This document shows positions 33,734 to 40,845 of a stretch of 40,988 nt of DNA, piece after piece (the stretch's first letter is position 1; each line of letters begins with the position of its first letter). A program made the position numbers and the translations under genes. This stretch comes from a virus, in IMG/VR virus record IMGVR_UViG_3300023271_000005, positions 1 through 40,988 of that record. One strand, given 5' to 3'. Under the pieces are notes generated by a model. It saw only the letters and a program-made list of their open reading frames with translations, did no database searches and was not told the DNA's origin.

Positions 33734-34063
33734 CTATTTATGTTCATGCCACAGGCCCTGCTTTGTTACAAGGATTGGCTTACCAGATGCTAACACGCCG
33801 CGGCAAATGTCCATCATACATACTGGACATTTCTTTACAGGGCGCCCCTCAGTTACTGCCCATAACCTTCCCCCTTCCTTGTCCCATGTGAACTGGCTCG
33901 ACTCAATGCTTCGCTCCCTCCACAGCCTTGCGGCGTCTTCTATTGTTCCCCAATGCTTCAACTCTCCCGGAGGGACATGCTGGGCACTCCCTCCAAAAAT
34001 CTCTTCAGCCCTAGTCACAACCCAAGGCGTTTCTGGCTTCAGCAAGAACCCTCTTCCCCTCAT
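33734..34063 (-). CDS. Small cysteine-containing protein of unknown function
   Basis: 109 aa from ATG 34063, overlapping the helicase gene's end by 53 bp; GTG 34018 gives a 94-aa product with an 8-bp overlap and is as likely. Features are an IEDAARLWRERSIESSQF helix and, near the C-terminus, CPVCMMDIC, a possible metal-binding cluster. No family is recognised. Confidence 0.55.
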   Translation of the reverse strand: MRGRGFLLKPETPWVVTRAEEIFGGSAQHVPPGELKHWGTIEDAARLWRERSIESSQFTWDKEGGRLWAVTEGRPVKKCPVCMMDICRGVLASGKPILVTKQGLWHEHK

Positions 34064-35747
34064 CTGTTAGTGCCGCATTCAGCAGCACTCTTTTCCCACC
34101 ACTAGCCTTGCCAAGGGCCACACTGCTCTTGGTTGGGCTGTCGATCAGGTCCCTCACGGCATGCACGGCTTCTCGGGTTGCCCTGTTCTTCGAGAGCCCC
34201 AACTCCAGCAGCATCTCCTCAACCGAAGTGAACCCTTGCACATGAGCCCTGATCTCCAACAAATCCCGACTGTTTACCGAGTCGCCGTAGTACGCTGTGT
34301 TCGTCAGGAATGCCTTGTACCTGAAGAGGTCCATGTAAATGTCATAGGTTGACACGGCCCCCTCTGCGTTGTTCTCCCCGTACTCCGGGGTGGCCCCACG
34401 GGCCAAGAACCCATCCCTGTACCCCAGCAAGAATCTCAGCAAAGCGCACCGCATCCTTGGAGTGACTAACTTCTCTGGGAGTCCTCGGTCAGCCTCCCCT
34501 GTTTGGACATACCGCGACAGGAAAGGAAATGACACCAATCGCCGATCAATGCCGTCAGACTCCAGCAGGTGGTAGGGAGGATCATTTGAGATGAAAAGGG
34601 GTTTAGCGGCAGTTGCGTACATCCGAGGCTGAGTGTCGTAGGCAGCCCGGATAGCATACATTCTCCCCGGTTCATACGAGGTGATGTCCTTGATGAGTTC
34701 GGTGTCGATGTCTCCCCGGTCATTTTTAGCCTCTTTCACGATCGCAATCCTGGCACCTGTGTAAATCTGGATCACATTAGAAGAGTGGCCAGTCTGCGAA
34801 CCCTTCGTAAGCGCCTGCCGAGTTACTTCAGTGCTGTATTCCCCGCACATTGCAGAGAAGGAGTTTTGCAGCAGGCTTTTCCCTGTCCCCCCAGGCCCAT
34901 AAATATACACGAAAGAGTCGTCGCCTGGAACCCTGTGGAAACACCCTAAGAGTGACCTAGCAAACCTCGCCACCGATTCACCCGGGTCAGCGTTTGGCTT
35001 CTCTGCGTGGCCTATTCGGGAGACAAGCCACCCCAGGAACAATGAACGCCACAGGCTTATGTCTTCTTCCAGGCTACCCCCAGGCTCGTACCATGAGGGG
35101 TCAGGCTCCATACTGGTCCCACTCACCTTATCCCTAGCGGCCAACACCTCCGGAATGGGCCTACTCTTGCCAGATACGATGTCATACATACAGTCGTAGT
35201 GGATTACCTCATGCTGGCCGATCGTGGGGCCTAGTTCTTCCTCCCCTGGGCGATGCAGCGGGACCCCCGTCAGGGTCAGGTTGTAGGTGGTGACAAACTC
35301 GTCGAAGGTTGGGCAATCTGGGTAAGGGGCAGACGCCGTGGACGCCCGCGATACTGGTGGGATCCCACCACCAAGCCCGTCCAACCACTTCGCCCTATAC
35401 GCGGGGCACCCATGCAGCCCGTCAAAGTATTGCCGTAACACGCTTGCCGGGTCCGGCGGCTCCTTGGTCTCTTTCCACCGTGCCCTGCGGATCCGCTTGT
35501 CCCAGTCAAGGAACACGAAGGTCTTCCCCTCCTTCCGGAGGAAAAGATTCACCACCTCGTGCATATAGACAGTGACCTGCCTCGCCAAGGAAGTTACCGC
35601 AGTGTTACCAGCAGTCGGTAAGACCCCATTAGCAGGCACCACCACCCGGTCCGAGTAAGTCCCAGTAAGGCGTTGGCCAGCAGTATCTATTCGGTCCCAA
35701 TAAGTCCCCACTACACCGTTATAGAACCCATCAGGTAGGACTAGCAC
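34011..35747 (-). CDS. SF3 (D5/P4-type) replicative helicase
   Basis: 578 aa from GTG 35747 with AAGGAG five bases upstream. The C-terminal half carries an SF3 ATPase: Walker A YIYGPGGTGKS (281-291), a B-motif strand around ARIAIVKEAKNDRG, and motif C KPLFISNDPP, followed by DRRLVSFPF as in phage/plasmid P4-type primase C-terminal domains. The N-terminal 230 residues resemble the D5-type region before the helicase. It should unwind DNA at the origin and work with the AEP-like primase encoded just upstream, whose gene overlaps its start. Confidence 0.85.
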   Translation of the reverse strand: MLVLPDGFYNGVVGTYWDRIDTAGQRLTGTYSDRVVVPANGVLPTAGNTAVTSLARQVTVYMHEVVNLFLRKEGKTFVFLDWDKRIRRARWKETKEPPDPASVLRQYFDGLHGCPAYRAKWLDGLGGGIPPVSRASTASAPYPDCPTFDEFVTTYNLTLTGVPLHRPGEEELGPTIGQHEVIHYDCMYDIVSGKSRPIPEVLAARDKVSGTSMEPDPSWYEPGGSLEEDISLWRSLFLGWLVSRIGHAEKPNADPGESVARFARSLLGCFHRVPGDDSFVYIYGPGGTGKSLLQNSFSAMCGEYSTEVTRQALTKGSQTGHSSNVIQIYTGARIAIVKEAKNDRGDIDTELIKDITSYEPGRMYAIRAAYDTQPRMYATAAKPLFISNDPPYHLLESDGIDRRLVSFPFLSRYVQTGEADRGLPEKLVTPRMRCALLRFLLGYRDGFLARGATPEYGENNAEGAVSTYDIYMDLFRYKAFLTNTAYYGDSVNSRDLLEIRAHVQGFTSVEEMLLELGLSKNRATREAVHAVRDLIDSPTKSSVALGKASGGKRVLLNAALTDEGKRVLAEARNALGCD

Positions 35748-36829
35748 AGCCGCTCCTTCCCTAGAGATTCAACGATACTATCCACCTGCCCGGGCTCTTC
35801 CTCCACCCACCCAGGCATTGAACCTTTGATCACTTCTCCCGCGGCGTTCAAAACTTTCGGGTCAGGAAAGGCTTCCACTACGCTTGCCAGTTTCGCGTAG
35901 GCCCACATGCGCCGCCCCCCCTTCTTAGGGAACATCAGCGTTTTGCGAGCAAGTGTGGAGATGCACTGACTTAGAGCCTCCGCGCACCCACCTGACTCTG
36001 AATCTGGTAGGTTGGAGTTGATAACTCTGGCAGCAACCTTAAGGACCTCATTACTTGGGAACTCTTGAGCGATCGGAAGCAGCAGCCTCAGGCTATAAAC
36101 CTTGGCATTCATGCCCACCTCAAACTCAGGGATCTTCGTGATCCCCCTGAAGACCCGCTCCACGGCCGCCAACACCGGCACAGGGGTTGACGACCCTTCA
36201 TACATCACGCTCACCTCGGCCCCCGGGTTTCCCCACCCGTCCCAGTATTTGCCGTTGATCGTGCCCCAGAGCCCCACCATTCGAGCGGCGTCACATACTG
36301 CGGGGTCTGGGCGGCCAGGGCAGCGAGGGTCAGCAGCGAATTCGTAGGTCATGGATTGAACGGTGGCTCGTCGTTCCCCAGAGGTCATGGCACGCTCGGC
36401 CTCGAAGTACACATGGAACCCACCCCCAGAGTGGGCCACCCTCAGCGGATCAAACCCCATACCCTCTGAGATTCCAATGATCTTGTCTAGGTCTTTTACG
36501 GATGCATCCTGGCCTGTCCCGTCAATATCAACGAAGAAAAGAGAGGAGTTGAGCGGCACATTCCTACCTGGGAATCCCTGATCTGCTCCACTTCTCTCGC
36601 AAACCCCCACAAATATGCGGTTGCGTGGCAGTACCTGCTCTTCTTTGATCCACTCAAAAAGCGCCTCATCCACATTTTCTACAAACTTCTGCCTGACGCG
36701 CTGGCCGCCATCCGGGTCAACGAGCAGTGAGCGAAACTCAAACGCCCCCATGCATGCTGAGTTGTTGGTGATCGCGGTAAGATGAGACACGACTGCCTCC
36801 CGTTGTCGTTCGTTTCCCCACTGGTGCAT
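35741..36829 (-). CDS. AEP-type primase / primase-polymerase-like protein
   Basis: 362 aa. Archaeo-eukaryotic primase motifs are visible: FFVDIDG with metal-binding Asp101 and Asp103, SGGGFHVYF (134-142) with His139, and RMVGLWGTINGK (183-194) as the third, nucleotide-binding region. The remaining C-terminal 130 residues are helical, as in primases joined to helicases. It probably makes primers, and perhaps DNA, for replication with the SF3 helicase. No other DNA polymerase is encoded. GGAAAGTG precedes the ATG. Confidence 0.8.
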   Translation of the reverse strand: MHQWGNERQREAVVSHLTAITNNSACMGAFEFRSLLVDPDGGQRVRQKFVENVDEALFEWIKEEQVLPRNRIFVGVCERSGADQGFPGRNVPLNSSLFFVDIDGTGQDASVKDLDKIIGISEGMGFDPLRVAHSGGGFHVYFEAERAMTSGERRATVQSMTYEFAADPRCPGRPDPAVCDAARMVGLWGTINGKYWDGWGNPGAEVSVMYEGSSTPVPVLAAVERVFRGITKIPEFEVGMNAKVYSLRLLLPIAQEFPSNEVLKVAARVINSNLPDSESGGCAEALSQCISTLARKTLMFPKKGGRRMWAYAKLASVVEAFPDPKVLNAAGEVIKGSMPGWVEEEPGQVDSIVESLGKERLC

Positions 36830-36835
36830 TTTGTA

Positions 36836-37495
36836 TCACTTTCCTGTTGATTTATTTCTCTTTGCTTTGTCCTCAGCCTCTTTCTTGGCTTGGTAGAACC
36901 CTTCGGAAAATCCATGTTTGTACCCGATCTTGCGGCCGCGCTCCCAATAATCATGCCCGTCAGGTGGGCGGTCTCCCTCCCTCGCGCCACTCATCCGCTC
37001 TACTCCTGAGCACTGGTCAGCAACCATCGGCCACCAAAGTATGATAGCCCCATATTCTTCCCCCCATTTCTCGGCTTGAACCCACCCACACCGTGAATCG
37101 TCCAAGATAATAACAACCGGGGTAGTCGGGGAAGGTTCTCCTGGGTCAGCCATCAACCGTTCAGCGCCAGCACACACCAAGGACAATAAATGCTCCTTGC
37201 TTTCAAGCACATCAGAAAACACCACGGGTAGCCGACAGACGCCGTACCCCGAGCCGCTCACATCCGCATGCTCTACCGTCACCACTACGCCCGCTGGATC
37301 ATCCGTGTCTATCTCCCCACTAATGAATTGTTCATCAATGTCCCGCACCGCCTGCATGTTCTGTTCAGGGTCGTCTGTCTCCTCAGGGTCTGTAAGCATC
37401 CTGTACACGATTCGACAGAAAAACGGTGAAAACATCTCGGTTTCACAGTTCTTCTGAGTAAATGTCATCTGAACTACCGGGCGTACCACTTTCAT
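36836..37495 (-). CDS. Early protein of unknown function
   Basis: 219 aa; its ATG overlaps the upstream stop (ATGA) and GGGGGAGA precedes it. The middle contains PTTPVVIILDDSRCGWVQAE and GAIILWWPMVADQCSG, an alpha/beta pattern around DD. The C-terminus is highly charged (KKEAEDKAKRNKSTGK). No domain is recognised. It sits immediately upstream of the primase gene and may belong to the replication module. Confidence 0.6.
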   Translation of the reverse strand: MKVVRPVVQMTFTQKNCETEMFSPFFCRIVYRMLTDPEETDDPEQNMQAVRDIDEQFISGEIDTDDPAGVVVTVEHADVSGSGYGVCRLPVVFSDVLESKEHLLSLVCAGAERLMADPGEPSPTTPVVIILDDSRCGWVQAEKWGEEYGAIILWWPMVADQCSGVERMSGAREGDRPPDGHDYWERGRKIGYKHGFSEGFYQAKKEAEDKAKRNKSTGK

Positions 37496-38013
37496 TCTCC
37501 CCCCTTTAGGCTCTTCAGCATTTTCCAGGCCTCCTTGTAGACTTGCAACGACCGGAAGAGATTGGCATCCTCGCTTGCGATGTCCCCCTCAATGTCCCCT
37601 GAAAACGATACATAGTTATGCTCCTTTTGGTTGCTTTCACGGTCGTACAAGACCGCGCTGTTTTTGTACTTCAATGGCTTGCCTTTTCTTGCGACAAGCC
37701 CAGTCCTCAACGCACCCGCAGACCGAGAGTACCCGCACCTTTTCAGCACCGCGCTGATCGTCGTGTAGTCCGCGCCGTAAAATCGCAGGTAATACGCCGC
37801 GACCATGCTCAAATATCCCCCCGGTATCCCCGGGTTGGGCGCGTTGTAACGCTTCTTCGCAGGGCAGTTGTACTCGATACGGCTGTGCCTCACGATGTCG
37901 CTTACCGCTGACAAGTGCTTTAAGTCCAACCTGGCCATGATCTCCGCAGTCGATACATCCCTATTCCATAACGCGCACACCTCATTACACAAAGCCTCGT
38001 AATCCTTGCCCAC
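37492..38013 (-). CDS. Putative helix-turn-helix, GcrA-like early regulator
   Basis: 173 aa from GTG 38013 with AAGGGG upstream. The N-terminal segment LWNRDVSTAEIMARLDLKHL (15-34) resembles the helix-turn-helix of GcrA-type regulators (LW...LS...IA..L pattern). A second possible HTH, DYTTISAVLKRCGYSRSAGA, follows later. GcrA-like proteins tune sigma70 transcription in Alphaproteobacteria. The call is tentative. It is a candidate for binding the leader dyads described elsewhere in this window. Confidence 0.45.
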   Translation of the reverse strand: MGKDYEALCNEVCALWNRDVSTAEIMARLDLKHLSAVSDIVRHSRIEYNCPAKKRYNAPNPGIPGGYLSMVAAYYLRFYGADYTTISAVLKRCGYSRSAGALRTGLVARKGKPLKYKNSAVLYDRESNQKEHNYVSFSGDIEGDIASEDANLFRSLQVYKEAWKMLKSLKGGE

Positions 38014-38025
38014 TAGGGCCCCTTT

Positions 38026-38238
38026 CTACCCTCCTGTTTTCTTCTTTATCTGCTCATCGCGCTCCTCAGCCCAGGCAACATACAGCATCGCCGGAGCCAA
38101 TAGAGGGAAGAGTAGACACAAAAACGCCACACGGACAGGGTTCCAACCCTCTCCTTTAGCCCTCCCGAGTAGGTCAAAGGCCCACCCGAACAAAGCCATA
38201 GTGATATGGTAAGGCACAAAGACTATTTTTTCAATCAC
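38026..38238 (-). CDS. Small membrane protein
   Basis: 70 aa from GTG 38238, which lies 13 bp after the previous stop and behind AAAGGG. Starting at ATG 38199 would drop the first hydrophobic stretch. It has a hydrophobic N-terminus (IVFVPYHITMALFGWAFDLL) and one strong span (about VRVAFLCLLFPLLAPAMLYV), ending in a charged tail. Function unknown; it may be an early inner-membrane protein. Confidence 0.5.
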   Translation of the reverse strand: MIEKIVFVPYHITMALFGWAFDLLGRAKGEGWNPVRVAFLCLLFPLLAPAMLYVAWAEERDEQIKKKTGG

Positions 38239-38251
38239 TTCACAACCCTTT

Positions 38252-38548
38252 CTACTCCTTGTCAAACCGGGACAGGCCCCGTAGCCGTGCAAGGGCCTTA
38301 TCGGGCAAGTCCGCCACGACTTCACCGCCACGCCTAACGGTCACCCTTGCCATCGTCTCTACCCACACGGTAGCCCCACAGGGCAGCGGGTGACCCGGTT
38401 GCGAAACTATCCGGCTTACTCCATGTATCTCTACCTCGTCACCCTTATGGTTGGCCTTAGATGTCTTGCATGTCAGTGCCGGATCCGTCTTCCCGTGCTT
38501 CTTGTTCGACTTCACCACATGTTGGTTTACATGAATGCGCTTCAGCAT
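38252..38548 (-). CDS. Conserved phage protein of the KRIHVNQH type
   Basis: 98 aa from ATG 38548, one base after the upstream stop with GGGGG behind it. The sequence MLKRIHVNQHVVKSN, then CKTSKANHKGDEVEIHG and PLPCGATVWVET, matches a small conserved protein I recall from many phages and metagenomes with no known role. It is beta-rich and basic at its start. Confidence 0.65.
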   Translation of the reverse strand: MLKRIHVNQHVVKSNKKHGKTDPALTCKTSKANHKGDEVEIHGVSRIVSQPGHPLPCGATVWVETMARVTVRRGGEVVADLPDKALARLRGLSRFDKE

Positions 38549-38549
38549 T

Positions 38550-38852
38550 TTAGAGACCCCCATGCTTTTCCATCGCTCGATCCGTCAGGCTGTCCGTGAA
38601 CTTGGCCACCACTTCAAGGGCAGCCTGGCCCACGATCCTACGCGTTTCATCCACTTCGCCGTGCGGCCCCTCGAACTCCACAACACAGGAACAGGTGTCC
38701 GGCAGGATGTCCGCTGACCCGTATGGCCCGGAGTGGGGGCAGTCGCCAGTGACACAGGCCACCTCACACTCGAACGCGGCCAGCCACCAAACGGAGCCAT
38801 CTATCACGATTTCCTCATCGTGCAGTGTCACGGTTTCAACGCTGCTGGTCAT
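38550..38852 (-). CDS. Small acidic protein of unknown function
   Basis: 100 aa from MTSSVETVTL. GGGGGA lies upstream of ATG 38852, inside the end of the preceding gene. It contains four cysteines (CEVAC, DCPH, TCSC) that may bind metal, and an acidic beta-rich core. No family is recognised. Confidence 0.6.
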   Translation of the reverse strand: MTSSVETVTLHDEEIVIDGSVWWLAAFECEVACVTGDCPHSGPYGSADILPDTCSCVVEFEGPHGEVDETRRIVGQAALEVVAKFTDSLTDRAMEKHGGL

Positions 38853-39039
38853 TGGCCCGTCCCCCTTCCTTGATCCTCTCAAGCACCTTCGCGATGTGCT
38901 CACGGCGCTCTGCCTGGAACGCATCCCGGATGACGCGGCCCCGCTTATTTGCGCCGGACCTCTCCCCCTTCTTCCGGCGCGTCTTGCCCAGCCTTGTAGT
39001 CAGGTTCAAGGTCTTTCGTTGCCTGCTGTGCTTGCTCAT
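38836..39039 (-). CDS. Small highly basic protein
   Basis: 67 aa from MSKHSRQRKTL with GGGAGGGG before the ATG. It is dominated by Arg and Lys (TRRKKGERSGANKRGR) with an amphipathic C-terminal helix. Probably nucleic-acid binding; role unknown. It overlaps the next gene by 17 bp. Confidence 0.6.
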   Translation of the reverse strand: MSKHSRQRKTLNLTTRLGKTRRKKGERSGANKRGRVIRDAFQAERREHIAKVLERIKEGGRANDQQR

Positions 39040-39041
39040 GC

Positions 39042-39536
39042 TTACCCCTCCCATTCTTGCAGCGTCTCAAGGATCCACTCGCCCAGACCCTCCGCGGTGT
39101 TGGAGTTCCTCCGGTCTTTGTCCCAGACAATCGCCTTGTCGTTCTTCCAGCCCCAGGAGTGGTACAGGACCAGTTCCCCTCCCATGTAGGACAGGCGAAC
39201 AGTGGGCCCGCCACAGGTGATCAGCACCTCAAACCCGGCCACCTCGAACTCTGGCACGATCCTCCCCACGCGCCCAGGTCTTGCTTGCCCGTGTCCCTGC
39301 TTCCGCTTATACCACACGGTCAGGTCAAGTTGCTGATTCAGCCAGTCGCCCAGGTCAGCCAGTTCCACACCCTCTTGCCCGGGCTCTCGCCCGCCCTCTT
39401 CCGGGTAGGCCAGGAACTCGCCCGCGTTCTCGTCGAACCAGATGCGGCCAGCCCTGAGCCCTCCCAGGACTTCGCCCAGTTCATCCGCTTCTTTCCGTAT
39501 ATCAACATAGCCCGCAGGCATTGTCCGCTCAGTCAT
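39042..39536 (-). CDS. Early protein of unknown function
   Basis: 164 aa from MTERTMPAGY; the longer frame upstream crosses the leader hairpin and promoter and is rejected. AGAGGACAAA precedes the ATG, the same leader as the gene at 40388. Acidic first half (Glu/Asp-rich), then a beta-rich part with LITCGGPTVRLSYMGGEL and VLYHSWGWKN. No family is recognised. It has its own predicted promoter (39598-39626) and hairpin D. Confidence 0.65.
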   Translation of the reverse strand: MTERTMPAGYVDIRKEADELGEVLGGLRAGRIWFDENAGEFLAYPEEGGREPGQEGVELADLGDWLNQQLDLTVWYKRKQGHGQARPGRVGRIVPEFEVAGFEVLITCGGPTVRLSYMGGELVLYHSWGWKNDKAIVWDKDRRNSNTAEGLGEWILETLQEWEG

Positions 39537-39564
39537 TTTGTCCTCTTTCTTTTCGCAACTCTCG

Positions 39565-39591
39565 GCGGCCAGGGCACCGTGCCCCAGCCGC
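39565..39591 (-). promoter_or_regulatory. Leader hairpin D at predicted +1
   Basis: A 27-bp dyad: outer GCGGC/GCCGC, a CA/CA internal loop, inner GGGCA/TGCCC and loop CCG. Its right edge (39591) is the predicted +1 of the promoter at 39598-39626, and 28 nt separate it from the ATG, the same spacing as hairpin B. Confidence 0.7.
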
Positions 39592-39597
39592 ATGCAC

Positions 39598-39626
39598 ACC
39601 GTCTCATGCCCTGCCGCCCGTGTCAA
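39598..39626 (-). promoter_or_regulatory. Leftward sigma70-like promoter D
   Basis: On the minus strand: -35 TTGACA (39621-39626), 17-bp spacer, weak -10 GACGGT (39598-39603). It sits in the 97-bp gap after the stop at 39634. Support comes mainly from the consensus -35 and its consistent placement before hairpin D. Confidence 0.5.
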
Positions 39627-39633
39627 GGGCTCT

Positions 39634-40149
39634 TCAGGGTCTTTCTGGATATTTCCGAACGGGTATCTCTACCTCCTCCGCGACGATCAAACCGCTCGAC
39701 AGTCTCGGGATCACATAACCGTCCAGGGTCCAGCCCGCGTTATCGGCGCCCTCTATCACGATTCCATCTTCCCCGTCCCTGGCGCTGTAGTTTGACGGCA
39801 GGTACTGTTGAACCGTGCGGAGATCCGCGGCCAGCCCGCCCGTCACGATTGCACGGCGCATCTCTCCGATCACCTCCCCGTCTATCTCGAACAGGGGCGG
39901 CGCGTCACTCCCGCGGATATCCTCCACCGTGAGCAGGAACCCGTAACCACGATGCCAGTCTCTCTCGCGCTCAGTCATGCCCTCCCAGGGCAGGGCCCAG
40001 TATCTCAGGCCGTCCTCCGCCGGTAGGTTTGTCGCAAGCCTGCACTTGGTACCCGCCGGGATCGTGGCCACCTTTCCATAGGGCGCCGCCTTGTACTCCA
40101 CTGCCTCGGGGAGAATGTGCACAGCGTAGGGGTCGCGTAGGTTTGTCAT
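39634..40149 (-). CDS. Conserved early protein of unknown function
   Basis: 171 aa; ATG 40149 overlaps the previous stop and AGAGGTGAAC precedes it. The core RYWALPWEGMTERERDWHRG then YGFLLTVEDI resembles a small protein I recall from phages and plasmids, with no known function. Beta-rich and acidic overall. Second gene of the right-end early operon. Confidence 0.65.
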   Translation of the reverse strand: MTNLRDPYAVHILPEAVEYKAAPYGKVATIPAGTKCRLATNLPAEDGLRYWALPWEGMTERERDWHRGYGFLLTVEDIRGSDAPPLFEIDGEVIGEMRRAIVTGGLAADLRTVQQYLPSNYSARDGEDGIVIEGADNAGWTLDGYVIPRLSSGLIVAEEVEIPVRKYPERP

Positions 40150-40388
40150 CAGTTCACCTCTTTCTGGTAATCGTCAGTGTGTGCCACGATGGGGCACAGG
40201 TTTACATATTCATTCTTCGGGGGGTTGTTCGGCCCCAGTATCCCGGCGCGTCTACGGAAACAGTCGCCGCCTTCTCGCGAGGGGCCCATGTACTGCCACT
40301 CCTCCAGGTAATCTCCGATCGTATCGGGGGTGCCGTTCCAGCCCAGGCACCGGGCCAGGCGTTCCCATAGTTGTTGGGTTGGCATCAT
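40149..40388 (-). CDS. First gene of the right-end early operon, unknown
   Basis: 79 aa, starting with two Met codons (MMPTQQLWER) behind AAGAGGACAAA. It contains helical segments with several Trp residues and two to three cysteines. It is directly behind promoter E and hairpin E, so it is probably among the first phage proteins made. No family is recognised. Confidence 0.65.
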   Translation of the reverse strand: MMPTQQLWERLARCLGWNGTPDTIGDYLEEWQYMGPSREGGDCFRRRAGILGPNNPPKNEYVNLCPIVAHTDDYQKEVN

Positions 40389-40403
40389 TTTGTCCTCTTT
40401 TCC

Positions 40404-40430
40404 GTGGCCTCAGCACCATGCCCTGGCCAC
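40404..40430 (-). promoter_or_regulatory. Leader hairpin E at predicted +1
   Basis: A 27-bp dyad, the same length as hairpin D: outer GTGGCC/GGCCAC, short internal loops and an inner GCA-CCA-TGC core. Its right edge (40430) coincides with the predicted start of the promoter at 40438-40466. It ends 15 nt before the first ATG. Confidence 0.65.
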
Positions 40431-40437
40431 ACAAACA

Positions 40438-40466
40438 ACCCTACAGTACGCCCACAGGCCTGTCAA
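40438..40466 (-). promoter_or_regulatory. Leftward sigma70-like promoter E (early operon)
   Basis: On the minus strand: -35 TTGACA (40461-40466), 17-bp spacer, -10 TAGGGT (40438-40443). It is the first promoter of the long leftward block running to 26.5 kb. Confidence 0.65.
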
Positions 40467-40521
40467 GGGGTCTCCTGTGTTATTTCCAAACTTGGCTTTT
40501 TCTCGGCAGTTTCGGTCGATT

Positions 40522-40760
40522 GTACGGAAAAGGTGCGGAAAAGAGCGGGGGGGGTAGGCTATGTTGTGGGACCGCGTAGGGGAGCATCCGTACCATCGCA
40601 CCTTTATTTAGGGAAACTATTTCTCCTCTCTCTTCTCAGGGGTTTTCTCTTCTATATAGAAATATTCATTAAAATGGTACAAAGGTACGCTTTTGCCCCG
40701 TACCCCCCTCAGGATGGCTTCAGTGGGCCCGCTCTTTTTTTGTACCATTTTGCACAATCG
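40522..40760. repeat. GTAC-box repeat cluster, origin-like
   Basis: Tandem 11-bp boxes GTACGGAAAAG and GTGCGGAAAAG (40522-40543), a GTACCATCGCAC box (40590-40601), and a perfect 13-bp inverted pair AAAATGGTACAAA (40671-40683) and TTTGTACCATTTT (40739-40751), with extra GGTAC/GTACC at 40684 and 40700. An AT-rich stretch (about 40600-40680) lies between. Such direct and inverted boxes around AT-rich DNA suggest a replication origin or regulator-binding array. Confidence 0.55.
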
Positions 40761-40845
40761 TACAACGGGCGAAAACCCGTGCCAAGTTTGTCAGCCGTGG
40801 TGTTGTTTGCCCTGCCTTACCGTGGGAAGTGGTGGCCCTTGTCCT

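Noticed and set aside
33415-33747. Long N-terminal extension of the gene upstream of terminase
   Set aside because: It overlaps the recognisable SSB-like gene completely in another frame and has Arg/Thr-rich shadow composition.
37042-37051. Third copy of the TGATAGCCCC motif
   Set aside because: Only ten bases match, it is inside a coding region and lacks the GGGC arm and flanking elements.
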